Shown piece after piece: positions 34,173 to 45,999 of a stretch of DNA of 64,000 nt. The DNA is from Isoetes taiwanensis (taxonomy: Eukaryota > Streptophyta > Lycopodiopsida > Isoetales > Isoetaceae): positions 4,510,745-4,574,744 of the forward strand of contig JAJEKV010000039.1 in NCBI GenBank assembly GCA_021234155.1, given 5' to 3'. The position numbers and the translations under genes were made by a program. The notes beneath the pieces are model-generated. The model searched no databases. It was not told where the DNA came from and worked only from the letters and a program-made list of their open reading frames with translations. Numbering within the stretch: the first letter of the stretch is position 1; each line of letters starts with the position of its first letter.

Positions 34173-36531
34173 CTATACATAAGACAACACACTCAAATAA
34201 GACTCAAATATCAACCGGCGCTTGGCAGGAGCAAGCGAATAGCAATGGCAGGCCTTAGCAATTCTAGCTTGTGCATCTTGAAGGAGAACTGCAGGAGGAA
34301 TATCCAAACCCTGAAAGATACACAAGCTTCTGCGCTTCCAGATGGACCACAACAACCATCCTGATGCTAAATGAAATGCTTGGCTCTGCAACTTGTTTCA
34401 AGTATCCGGATAAATAGCCAGAAGCGCTTGCTAACTTGTCAATCTCACATGAAAAAGAGAAAGCAACCAAGACCAAACAGGCTAGAGATGATCACATAAA
34501 AAGAAACGATGCTCAATGGTCTCGTATCTTTGCTTGCACAGTGAGCACAATGCTAACACTCAAGGATCAAATTTGTGGACAAGCACATTCATACGAGGGC
34601 ATCTGTGAAGAATCTGCCACCAAAGCACAGCCACCTTAGGATGGAGTAGTTTATCCCAAGTCCAAGTCCACATGCATATCCAACTAGGAGGTGAGAGTTA
34701 AAGGGACCACGACCACTTAGTAGATGGCGGAAGCATATCACCAATGACAAGTAGCCTATACATAGAGTTTACAAGCCTATGCTCGTGAACACTGTGGTGG
34801 GAAACCCACATTCACCCTTCAATAGCCTCTGGAACAACCAATGGCAGAGTACTAGCAACCTTTTGTCAAATAGGTCTGTCCCATCAAGACAATAAGAATT
34901 TTGTTTGAAAGATTCGCGATGTCACTAACTGGCCAGAATCATACCATGCCGCAACTGTCAAGATTCCTGCTAACCTCCAGCACCGTTGAGTTAATGGATG
35001 AACTGAGGCACAAAGTGGAAGCTTATTTTCTACAGGTATCCACCAACAAGGGGCACTCAACTGATGACATGCAACAAGATCAATACGAAATAAGGTCCGT
35101 ATTGTCTCCCAAGACTCCAGCAAGCCTTTCAAAAATGGGGAGGCATTCGGAAAAGGGCATAGCTGATAAAAGAGACTCCAAGGAAGAAGAGGTTTTAACG
35201 AAGCTTTCCCAAAAGGAACACAATGTGCAAATGACTTTACCAACCGCACTTCAGGTGAGTCAACCATATCCTTAAAGATCCTTCAAATGAACTTAAAAAT
35301 CAGAATCTTACTTTGCAGATGGATGTCTGTCATATCCAAACCACCTGCAAATTTTGGCCTAATGCATTTGGACCATGCAACCTTGACCACAGCATGTTCC
35401 TCATTCCCACCCCAAATAAAATTATGGACAATGGTAACAATCACTTGAAATTTTGACTGAGAATCCAGAAGGGCAGAGGTCATATAGATGTAGGAATTAC
35501 ATAAAACATGTTTAGCAATAGCTATTCGCGCTGGCAAAGAGAGCTTAGCAGTATTCCACCAAAACAAATGCTTTCGCAACCCTTCTATGATAATATCCCA
35601 AGCATTGGAGATAGAAATATGAATACCCACGGGAATACCAAGAAGTTTAGTAGCCTTCCTACGAGGAAGCACCTTCCAAGAAAAATCAACAACACAAGGA
35701 GGCACAACCCCATCAATCGTCCATAATGCAGAACACTTTGGCCAACCAACAAAAACTCCAGATGCTAAAGAGAAAGTATCAGAATAAGCTTTGCATTCTA
35801 AAGATTGTCTGTGTCGGCCACAAGAAAGAGAAATGTGTCATCAGCATACTGATTACAAATTTCCAATGAACCATCCTCCATACTCAAATCCTGCACTATT
35901 CCATCCTGCACAGCCTTAGCAAATAGTTGTGAGAGGACCTCTCAGCTACTATTGTGAACAAAAGTGGAGCTAATGGGCATCCTTGGTGAACACCCAACCC
36001 AACCGAAAAAACAGTGGAGGATTCCCCTGAAACAACACAGTAGATCGTGCCGAGATATGGAGCTTCATAACATCACTGGTGAACTGCTGACCAAAGCCCA
36101 ATGTTAAGAGGTTTTTTTGCAAAAATTCCCAATCCACACTGTCATATGCTTGGCAAAATCCAATTTAGGATAGACTATATGCTGATCTTTCAATCTTGCC
36201 CAATACATATCTTCATAAGCAGCAGCAACATTGTCTAAAATGATCCTCCTTGGCAAGAATCCAGATTGAGTAGGAGAGATTGATACAGCCAAGATATCAT
36301 GCACTTTGTCTGACAGGGTCTTCACAAATATTTTATACAAGAAAGACAATAATGTGATAGGGCGCCAGTCAGATATTGTCTTCGGCTCTTTACACTTGGG
36401 AATAAAAGAAATGCAGCCAGTATTGAGGATCTTATCCAAACTTCTGAACCTACGAAACTCACAGAAAGCATTGTAAAGATCGCAACCCAACCAATCCCAA
36501 TATTCTTGGAAAAACTCCACTGGGAAACCAT
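34173..36531 (-). pseudogene. LINE reverse transcriptase remnants
   Basis: 36,104-36,531 holds the N-terminal RT blocks (ISDWRPITLLSFLYKIFVK, SPTQSGFLPRRIILDN). 35,283-35,705 holds the thumb-type block (KLLGIPVGIHISISNAW, LSLPARIAIAKHVL, FIWGGNEEHA, KFAGGLDM). 34,173-34,476 has the terminal zinc-finger region (WLLWSIWKRRSLCIFQG). The catalytic YxDD block should fall in 35,750-36,100, where only fragments are readable between stops. Not functional. Confidence 0.85.
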
Positions 36532-36968
36532 CTATTCCAGGGCACTTGTCTTTCTTTAAAAGAGAAGCAGCTGAATGTAAGTTATTGATGGTGATGTCTG
36601 ATCTAGGTGTGCACGTTGCTCATCTGACACAATGGGGTGGACCTTCGACAAGACTGCAGATTGCATATCCTCCTAAAAGGGCAATGGATGTCTAGAAAAA
36701 AATGAGAAAAAATAGTCATGGAGATAGTGCTTCAACTGAACCGGATCAGAACACTCTGAACCATCAGACAAAATAAGGGAGTTAATAGAGGCCATCATAC
36801 GCCTTCTCTTAACGACCCAAAAAAAGAAGTGAGAGATCTAAACCATTCCAGTCCTGCCTTTATCCTGACTTGATTCACATGAGCCATCTCAATGGCTTTA
36901 ATCTCTGTCAAGATTGTTTTCTCTTTAATATCAGACGAAGGGGCAAGAGCGCGGCATCTCTGTAACTC

Positions 36969-37895
36969 CTAATACAACCAGATTAATTGGCCTCTAGTCT
37001 GGACCACCTGTGCATAACCCCACTGCTTTGCAAAGGATTTTACAGCCCTGAGAGCAACAACAACATCAGCCATGCCACCACTACGAGAGAATTCATGGGA
37101 CCATATATTCCTACAACCTGCAATGAATTCATGATCTTTCAAATGTTTAGTATTGAGCTTGAAGTAAGTTTTTATAGCTCTTCGCCATAGAGGTTGTCCA
37201 GTAGAGAACCATTGTGGATTATGATCTGAGACTGCACTATCTATCAAATTAGTTCTCTGCAACTGAAGAAAATCAACAGCTATTGCATTATAATAGCCAC
37301 GATCATGTCTGGCATAAGCTCTACCATTACCTGTCCATTTGTTGCACCGTGTGAAGGATTGATCACCCTCGATCTTCACAAGGCCACAATCATGCAACAG
37401 ACATTGCCATTGCTCCCACTCAAATTCCTGAACCACTTGTGATCCCCTGCCACATCTGTCTATCTCAATTTCAACCATATTGAAATCTCCAATGAGCAAC
37501 CATGCCACATCATTGCCTACCCTGAGAACTTTGCTACGAAGAGAGGCCCACAAAGCTCTCCTTTGACGCGGATAATTGTGAGTATAAACATTCACCAAAC
37601 CACATTCTTGCCCCCGCTCTTTTCACTTAATTATCCAACGACCAAACCTATCCACTTGAGTGAAAGTGACATTCAAAGAGGGATTCTATGCAATAAAAAC
37701 ACCTGCTTTAGCAGAATCAGCAGCCGCCACAAGCACATTATAATCACGCCCCAAAATGTGAGCCAGCTTTTGAACATCGCCTTTACGGCACTTGTGCTCC
37801 TGTAAACAACATAGATTAGATAGATAGAGGGACAACCTACTCCTTTTGCTTGGGGAAGAATCCACTCCCCTAACATTCCAAGAAAGAATATTCAT
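36969..37895 (-). pseudogene. LINE AP-endonuclease domain with two stops
   Basis: The N-terminal part starts MNILSWNVRGVDSS and has LCCLQEHKC. After two in-frame stops (about 37,600-37,690) it continues with LVNVYTHNY, WLLIGDFNMVE and SAVSDHNP. These are the EEP-nuclease signatures (SWNVRG, QE, GDFN, SDH) that make the first-strand nick in target-primed reverse transcription. Both halves are in the same frame. Confidence 0.85.
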
Positions 37896-39612
37896 GTGGG
37901 CAGCTGAGGGTGCTCCACATCCATCTCTGTGGCCCCAGGAAGATTAACTGCATCTGAGAGGTCTGCCCACCGTGTGCGAGTAAGTGGCAAGGGGGAGCCT
38001 CTTCTCTGTTCCACCCTTCCATTGTGTCCTGGAACAATTGGCAGAGGGGAGCCTCCGCTCTGCTCCACCCTCTCCATGTTATGTGCATATTGTAGTAAGG
38101 AGAGCCTCCCTACTCTGGCCCTTCATGGAGTACCTCAGCCTCTGATAAAGGAATGATGGCATGCTGTTGTGCACTATCATGTCCATCTCCGCTAGGATGT
38201 GCCACCTGGGAGACAGATTGAGCAAGTTTTTTACGAGCAGCTTTCTTCAAATTAACTTTTGTCCAGCCATCTGTGGCTCTTTCACGTCGTTCCTGTTGCT
38301 CTTGAATCAATTGCAACTTAGCTCTAGCATCAGCACTAAAAACTGGTGCAGACTGCATATTAGAAGCAGAGGGCATATTAACATCCTTATCAATTGCATC
38401 TTTAAAGGACGTGGACTGGGGAGGCACAGCTCTGATGGAAGCAGAAGTGAGAGGCGAAGAGGAAATACGAACATTGGCAGGGCGATCCCGCTTAGCACGA
38501 AAATTTGCAAGAGTTCAAGTTGGGGAAACAAATTAGCAAGTTGAGGACCATTCAATAGTTGCAAATCAAATTTGAGGAACATAGGGCCACTATTGATGAT
38601 AACTGAACTAGGTAGAGCACGACCACAAGGCAGTGAAACACAAATCTTAGTACCATCAACGACAGAATGAGCCGAGTGAGTACCCAAACCATTAGCAACA
38701 CTTACAAGAAAGTCCGGCACAAGAAGGTCAGGTGGAAGATTTAAAATAGAAAACCAACACGGTATCTTTAAAGCAGTACTCATACTCGGTGAGAAGCCAG
38801 AAGAATAAGGTTGGTATAACACATAATCACTCCACATAGGATCAACACCTTGAGCCGCCAATTGATCAGCAACAGCAGCATCATCAAACATAACAAAAAA
38901 AAAAAACATTCCTAAGCATTTTCAAGGTGCGATAAGTGGGAAGACCAATCCTGCGAAGATGGCCTATCAACCAGTAACCAAGCTTCCTAATATCCAGATA
39001 TGCGCCGGTATAATGACCCACCACACCAAATGACATCAAGTTACTGATACATCTCTTGTTCAAGTCATGATAAATCCGTACAACATTGTAGCCAAATGCC
39101 ATTAAAGTATCTCTACGCACCTTTGTTTGATAGAAAACATCCACAGGAGGCAATTCAAAATCAAGTTGACTCTTCTTTGCCTGGAGCTCACTAAGCAAAC
39201 TATCAATATCCTTCCTATTATTCTGAACCATTATATCAATAGCAACAGAGACTCGAGCAGAAGAAACTGCTGAAGGCATGTCTTTCTTAATCCACTCACC
39301 AAATCGCTCTCGTGTACTTCTATTGGCAATGGCAAATGCTCTCCAAGGTAAGGCAGGTGGAGAGGCTGAAGCTGGAGGAACAGGAGGAGTGGAAGCATTA
39401 CCAGAAGATGCAATCTGACCCACAGTAGAAACAACAGATGCAGAAATATCAGAAACATGACCTCGTGGAGGCAAGTGAGGGAAATCATTTGTAGAGAATC
39501 TAGATTCCCCTCCTTCATACACAGGACCCTGAGGAAGAGCCAAAGGATTATTGTGCATCACTACAGACTCCCCTGGCACTGGCAATGAGGAAATTGAAGA
39601 CTGCAGAGCCAC
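37892..39612 (-). pseudogene. LINE ORF1 (gag-like), frameshifted
   Basis: 39,612-38,884 contains FELPPVDVFYQTKVRRDTL and KLGYWLIGHLRRIGLPTY. 38,909-38,307 contains VDPMWSDYVLYQPYSSGF, CWFSILNLPPDLLVPDF and IINSGPMFLKFDLQLLNGP. 38,427-38,110 is a Gln/Lys-rich tail (RAKLQLIQEQQERRERATDG). The pattern resembles the DUF4283-type nucleic-acid-binding ORF1 of plant L1 elements. A homologous copy lies at 50.5-51.5 kb. Confidence 0.75.
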
Positions 39613-39749
39613 TTTGGAAGAGGAAGCTCACATCGCCATAATGGCCGAAATTTAAAACAGCAAATCCGGCAGGTCTAATAGCAAAGAAGTACCTGATTCA
39701 GCACACCTCGAAAAGCCCTCGAAATAAGCTTCCCAACACACCAAAGATC

Positions 39750-40284
39750 ATCAAATTTTGACACCCGAGAAGAAAGTTATGACCGATTATGTGCACGACG
39801 GTCCCTACATGGCGTTTAGGGCGCTAGCCGCCATTCATCATGGTGAACTTATCTCAAGCTCTCTATTGAATGGACTAGAGCAGCCTACAAATATAACTGA
39901 CAATCACTTTAAGGCATGCCGAGCTAGTGCAGTTAAATTTGCCACTGCTGAGGCTTATAGATCAAGGTGGCAAGCTCAGATGAAATTCTGGGAAGCTGCA
40001 ATATCGTACATGCAAAGGTTCTTCTCAAAGCAGAGGGGGCTGTTGTTGGTATGGGAGAAGTGTCCGTCCTTGGACCTGGAATATCACATGGCATCCAAAT
40101 GGATGCTTCATCTGTAACAATTGAAGACCACCAAGTCTTTCTCAACATTCGTCTTCCATTGCCAAGTATGGGAGCAGAGTTTTTAACTGAGTGCCAAGGA
40201 TCTTATGTTCGTTGGCCAGTTACAGATCTGTTATTGGTGCAGCCACCATCGAAGGAAATTCGTAGCATCTCAAGTATTTGTTAA
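39750..40284 (+). pseudogene. Coding relic with plant-transposon DUF8039-like end
   Basis: The first part (ILTPEKKVMTDYVHDGPYMA, then FRALAAIHHGELISS) ends near 40,010, and a shifted frame follows: VLLKAEGAVVGMGEVSVLG, GISHGIQMDASSV, FLNIRLPLPSMGAEF, CQGSYVRWPVTDLLLV, then TAA at 40,282-40,284. The second part has the layout of DUF8039, found in proteins related to plant En/Spm-type transposons (allowed-length gap, then GSxVxWP). The family call is from memory of the pattern. It may be one relic interrupted by the LINE at 34-39.6 kb. Confidence 0.4.
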
Positions 40285-40920
40285 AATAATGCAGTTCGAA
40301 TTTAATTAAGTTGTAGCTTCATTATATAATTCTGTTGTAGGAATAAAAGCTAGGGAGCAGTGGCAGCAACTGCAGAGACAATAACTAATCAGGCCCCGAC
40401 CTTTCATACTCATACTGCAGGTTGCTCTCAGCTTGGTACCTCCCCACTTGCCACAGGTATCTATCTGCTCCAATTCCTACTGCCATATACAATTTCTATA
40501 TGTTTAGCTTGATTTTTAGTCCACAATTTCAGCAGATTTAGCTTGATTTTTACTCCAATATTGGTTGCAACATGATGATCTACCAAGGATCACTTATTTT
40601 TTATCTTTAAGTTTCCACTTATTCTTGATTCAAGTGGAGTGACTTGCTTTTATTTGTTCATTTCAATTACGAATTATAACAGGGTATGAATTCACATTCT
40701 TTGATTGGGGAATTGCGACACCAGCGTAACGGGGTATTATCATATAAATGAGGAAAAGGGGGATTGTGGCCAAATACCCCGATTCCAAAAATACATTTTA
40801 TCCCCTATTCTCCGACAGAAAAGGGGAATTTTATAGGCATTTTTGCAGGATATTTTTTAGGCTATTGGAGCACCCTTTTTCCATTATGTACCAGACCTAC
40901 TGCCTTTTCTCAAATTCTAG

Positions 40921-41075
40921 CCTATCCACGTGTAATTTCCATGTCATCAAAATCTGATGTGCCTTATTTTGCATCGTGAGATTTCTACTTTCGCAAATCT
41001 AAGGCTATCCACATGTAATCAAAATCTGATGTGCCTTATTTTGCACCGTGAGATTTCTACTTTTGAAATCTAGGG
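40921..41075. repeat. About 80-bp tandem duplication
   Basis: CTATCCACGTGTAATTT and CTATCCACATGTAATC each begin a unit ending TGATGTGCCTTATTTTGCA(T/C)CGTGAGATTTCTACTTT. Confidence 0.85.
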
Positions 41076-43040
41076 AAATTAGAAAATCTGCCAAAAATGG
41101 GCACGGAGATGGAAAGGTCACAGAGTAACTTATCTTGTTTTTTATATTTGCTTCCGCTGATGCTTTACTTTTTTGGCGGTTGCTTACAAATTTCTGATGG
41201 AGCTTCCCTCCGGCATCTCCATAGCCATGGCACCCAGAGTCCTTCTCTGGTTACAAAAATCTTCTTCTTTCTTCATAGATTCATTGCTGATCATATAAGG
41301 GGTCACTGAGACATCCCCAACTTGCCCGAATGCCATATCCTTGCATATAAAAAAACTCTGGATCCTCAAATTTCCGCCGATGAGTTCTTTTTGGTGATGG
41401 CAATGAAATAGGGCATTTGTGGCAAGATGTGGTAAGCGGCGTTTTGCTAAGGATCTCTGGGACGGTGTTATTTCTCTGGCTTTACTTACACCCTCGGAAA
41501 TACTGTATAGAAAATCAATCTTCATAATGGCGGGTACAACTCTAAAGAGCAAAAATCTCTACCTTTGTTGAACAGAAACCCTAGCATTGTTGAATAACAA
41601 CACTGGAAACATCTTCTTTGGTTGAAACCCTACTTGGTCTAAAATAGATCTTTCTTACTCGGCTATGCAGATAGTGGATCGAGTAGCAATCTTCATCGGC
41701 AAATAAACCACAGTAGAACCAAGGACTTGGCCTTGTTTTTGCAACAGTTCCATAGGTTCTGACAGTTCTTAGATGCAAAGATACAACCAACTAGCACCAG
41801 GATAGCCGCACCAAGAAGCAAATAAACATCTCAACTGCTTTGCCAAAGCGGTTAACAGTTTGGAGGCTCAAGTTGGTACTAAAACGAGAGCGGAGTGAGG
41901 TATAATTTCATGCTGCATTTAGGGTGCATCCCCATTACGCCCAAAATGGACCGGTAACTACAGGCACAGAAGTAGCATTCCCATTTGGCAACTGGAGTTG
42001 GATTTTGCTTATATGGCACAGACCTGAAACTCCAATTTAGGTGGATTTGAAAGCTTCTGAATACCCTAAATCAGAACTGGGTCTGTCCTGAGAATATTAG
42101 TGTGCAATGTTTTAAGCCCCTGAGTATTCGATCAAGCTCTTCCATTGGAAACGACCATTTGGGAGATATGGTATATGGAGGTGCATCTTCAGAGCTTTTA
42201 CAACGCATTGGTGCAGAAGTGTATGTTAGTGCTTAATTTTGCGCTTTTAGCTTGTGATTTTTTTTCCTGCAGATGATACTATGTGGACACGCAATTTGAG
42301 TGATTGGAATAATCCTTAGGCTACTAGACTTCTACCTGATTTTTGGCAAAATGGAAAGTACCATGAAGCATCTGAACTAGCCAAAAATGCTAGGTCCTTA
42401 TGCACAATTCTGAATGTTGGATATTTTCTTTGCTCTAAGTTTCTTAACCACAACTTCATTGCATTGGGCTTCAATTGAGCATTGGAAAAAAGCAAAAAAA
42501 AAGGTGTAGTATCCAAATAGGGCAGCGCATAGCTCTTTTAGATTTTAGCTGCAATCATTGATCACAGAGTATTGATTTTGCCATGCCTACCTAGATTCAT
42601 GGTATATATCTACTATCCTTTTCTCTTTCTAGTCATTGCCATCTTGAGGTTGGTCACCTTAGTTGCTCCAAGCTAAGGGTTTTATATATGTGCAAGAGAT
42701 TAGAGACATAGTTTTAATATCTTTAAGATTGTTAGCATTATGAGTTAGAATTCATATTTACGTGATTAAGTGATCAAAGCCTTTTATCTTTGCAGATAAG
42801 ATCGACATTGAAAAACATCTCCAAGTAATTGAAACCTCGTATATTGTAGTTTATCATTCAAGTATGATTGGTGGTGCAGCTGTTGGTGTAGGCAATTGAT
42901 ATTTTGTTATCCAATTCTGACACATACTTACCAAGAATTTTGATCACATTTCAGAGTTTTCCCTCATAATCTATGGCTTATACTCATCATCCTTATTATA
43001 TGATTCAAATTGACAATTTTATAGCTTACCATTTCTGCGT
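41076..43040. other. Intergenic, no gene seen
   Basis: I see no supported coding region or structured repeat. Confidence 0.4.
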
Positions 43041-43330
43041 GTTTTCTTGATTGGCTTCCAAATATATTGTCAAAGGCGTTTTCGCAAGACTAGAAAAGAT
43101 GGTAGAACACTTTGTAAGCTCTCTAATTTTGGGACCTCCATGCCTAATTTAAAATATATATGCCTACAAAAAGCAAGTGCACATGGATATACATGGCTCT
43201 ATAGATGCAAGATCAGAACAAATGCTCAAAAAAGGTAGATGTCTATAGCTTTGGCTTGCTTTGCTGTGAAATTCTATGTGAAGAGAAACCATCAGAAGGA
43301 TATGACAAGAAGACAAATCCTTTCTGGACA
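43041..43330 (+). pseudogene. Receptor-like kinase relic (subdomains VIII-IX)
   Basis: From 43,235 the frame reads VDVYSFGLLCCEILCEEKP, the plant receptor-like kinase subdomain IX (DVYSFGxxxxEIL). Just before, in another frame, lies a HGYTWLYRCKIRTNAQKR stretch that corresponds to the activation-segment GYxAPE region with small indels. The catalytic loop and glycine loop are not recognisable. Truncated and frameshifted. Confidence 0.65.
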
Positions 43331-43505
43331 AGTTGCCTAAGTTTCCACTTGGAATTTTAATATACCCTTGCTTGTATGATGACGATACAGAATCCCCTAG
43401 CTTTCAAGCACTTCCTAAGGGAAGATATTTTTCAAATATTCCTACTGATAGTTTGTCTGCTATAAGATTACACATCTTGGGATGTTCAAAGAAAATCGCA
43501 CTATC

Positions 43506-43665
43506 ACTTGCGGTTTTTCCCCCAAACAACCCTTTAGGGCGGGGAGGGGGTTTTTTTTAACCCGGACAGTAATACGCTTGTTTCGCCTCCTGTTGGGTCC
43601 CATAGGCCAATTGGTCTCCGTGGACGATAAAAACTCTATTCCTATTCCATTCTATTCTTAACTTG
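43506..43665 (+). repeat. SINE-like retroposon with TCTAT/TATTC tail
   Basis: GGTTTTTCCCCCAAACAACC, GGTTTTTTTTAACCCGG, GTAATACGCTTG, GGGTCCCATAGGCCAATTGG, TCTCCGTGGACGATAAAAAC, then CTATTCCTATTCC. It aligns along about 150 bases with the minus-strand copy at 23.6 kb, which defines the family. Confidence 0.65.
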
Positions 43666-45780
43666 TACATGTATACCTTCTGGAAGAATGAAGCATGCGC
43701 CAATATTAGAAGTGAGCTAACGAAGCCTCCATCTAACCATATTGTTTGAATTATTCATCCCATACTACTCCTTGCAGAATACTGTTCAAGAGATCTGGCT
43801 CTCAGGTATTGTTGTTGATGGTATAAATCTTGTATACTTTCTCCTTTGCTTGCCAATAAAATACTTATAAATTATAAAAGAAAATCCATGCCTAAGTGCA
43901 AACTTATTTTAGTTTCTCTTATTTGTATTATGTGGGACACTGTCGACGTGAAGTTCTTGCAAGTTGGACATACCAAGTCCTATGTACAAGTCATACTGCC
44001 TGGAAATCACAGTATGTTGGGTGAAGATGTCAATGTCAAAATTATGTCATGTAGAAGATGGTTTATGGAGGGTGGAACTTATGTCGTAGAAAAATGTTAC
44101 AGAATGATATGCCTGAAAAAAAGTGTGAAGGAAGAAAGAATTGATGATTCTATCAACGACAAATCAGATAGATGCAAGTATTTCCAAAAGCTACAACAGA
44201 TGTTCAAGTGATGTTCTTAAGCCACATAGGTTATGCACATTGAAGGGTTATTGAAAGCTGCAACAACTGTTCAAGTAACGTTCGTTGTCGTTCAAAAAAA
44301 CTTGTAATATTGCATCGTGCAGCTGAGGTGAAACAAGTTGTCAAAATGGTGTGAATAGTATAGTTTGCTTTCTTGTATCAACAAGTATAGCTGCTCTTTT
44401 TCAAATGATTGGTACTTTGGAATGTGATATATGTTTAAACTTATGTTTTTACATTATTTTTCTATATTTGTGTTTAAAGTATTCAAGTTTTAATAAGTTT
44501 CTATAGATTCGACCAAAATATATCAATCTTAATTCTATATTTTCGCATTTACCATTCACATTCCTCCAACCCAATCCAGATGTCAATATCATTCATCATC
44601 TACATGCATAATGATATAGTCAGTTATTGCCCAACATTGTGTTTCTAGTTTGTGTATTAATGTTCATCATATAGAAGGCATTTATTGTCCAGCATTGCTT
44701 TGTATTGCATTTGCATTTCTGGTTTATATGATGTTGTATTAGGACACAATTCCTCCATCCAAACTTGTGCACGGATTTCTGCCGGATTTTGTGCAGAAGA
44801 AAGAAGAAAAGAAAATCTGAAGGATTTGGCTACAGATTCAAGAGGTTCAACAATGAATTTGGCTTTGGCTCCACGAATCGAAAGCCTAGCTCCAAGAGAC
44901 GAAATCCTGATCTTGATTTTAAGAATATAAAATCTGGCTCCCTTCAGGATTTTACTGAGGTTGTGCCTTCAAGACTGGAGGATCTGGTGATGGAGTTCCC
45001 CCTCCTCCAATTGTTCAGGTTTTCGGAAGCTTTGGCTGATTGAAAGCTGCAAATCCGTCCAAATCCGAGAGCCCAAGTTAGCGCTACAACAACAACCACA
45101 GCAAAGAAATTTAAATCTTTTTTTCAGTCACAAGGAACAAATCCACAAAGCTGCAAGTTGTTGTTCATCTAAGAAAAAATTTGTGCATAGCTATGGCTTT
45201 GAGTGTTGACATAGTGCCCGCAACTCTGACAACTCTGACAAGTCTCAGCACAGACCAGTGGAAAAGCCGGCACGCACCAAATTGATTAAGGATAGCCCGC
45301 CATGTCCTATATCTTCCGATTTTGAATTCTTCCCATTTTTAATCTGGACTGCACAAGCCCTCTGTTGTTCTCTTGTCATAGAAGCTTGGGTGCAGAAGCT
45401 CGACCCTCTGCCATTTCTGCTTGTTCTTTTATTTTTTTGCTTGTTTTTTGCTTTTGCCAAACGTCATTTTATTTTTAGTGACTTTCATTTACATATTATC
45501 AATGGTTTTGCTTTGACAATAGTATTATTTTTTATTAAAACTTTTTTTCCCAACCAAAATTTATGTAAAAAACATTTGCAAACGGTAATTGCTCCACTAA
45601 CAATAAGAAGATTTGAGGAATTAAAGAATGTCGAAACTTTGTTTCTAAACTGTTTCTACAGATAATTTGAGCTCTCCTGAATCCAGACTCTAAACACTGT
45701 TGTCAATTGCCAGATCCTAGTTCCTTTTTTTCACCAGTGTCTTTCTAGATTTTCACTCAAAAAGAGCTCCTCAACCAAAC
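43666..45780. other. Unassigned stretch with two open frames
   Basis: A frame at 43,846-44,211 contains VGHTKSYVQVILPGNHSMLG and MSCRRWFMEGGTYVVEKCYR, which look protein-like but which I cannot assign. A basic frame at 44,765-45,043 (RILCRRKKKRKSEGFGYRFK) is equally unassigned. The rest appears non-coding. Confidence 0.3.
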
Positions 45781-45999
45781 TGCTGCTCAGTTCACCCCTC
45801 AACAACGTCGCATTGTTGTCCGCGATTCTTACTATGGAGATTATGATATTGAAAGTGGTCACCCACGCTCCTGTACTCATTCAGCCCATCCATCCCTCAG
45901 ACCACTTCACGTCCAGGGTCACCCACGCATTGTCGCAATTGCTCTCATCCACATTCGCCTCATCAAACTCTGCCATACTTTTAGACTCCAGAAAGACTC

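Larger units (their letters stand above)
34046..39640 (-). mobile_element. L1-type LINE, decayed, with poly(A) tail
   Basis: On the minus strand the order is ORF1 (39,612-37,892), AP-type endonuclease (37,895-36,969), reverse transcriptase (36,531-35,283) and a C-terminal zinc-finger-like region (34,476-34,173). It ends AATAAAGTTTGTCGTTCTTC followed by A18 (T run at 34,046-34,063). The order and tail are those of plant L1 elements. All frames carry stops or shifts. The 5' end near 39,640 is approximate, and I found no clear target-site duplication. Confidence 0.9.
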
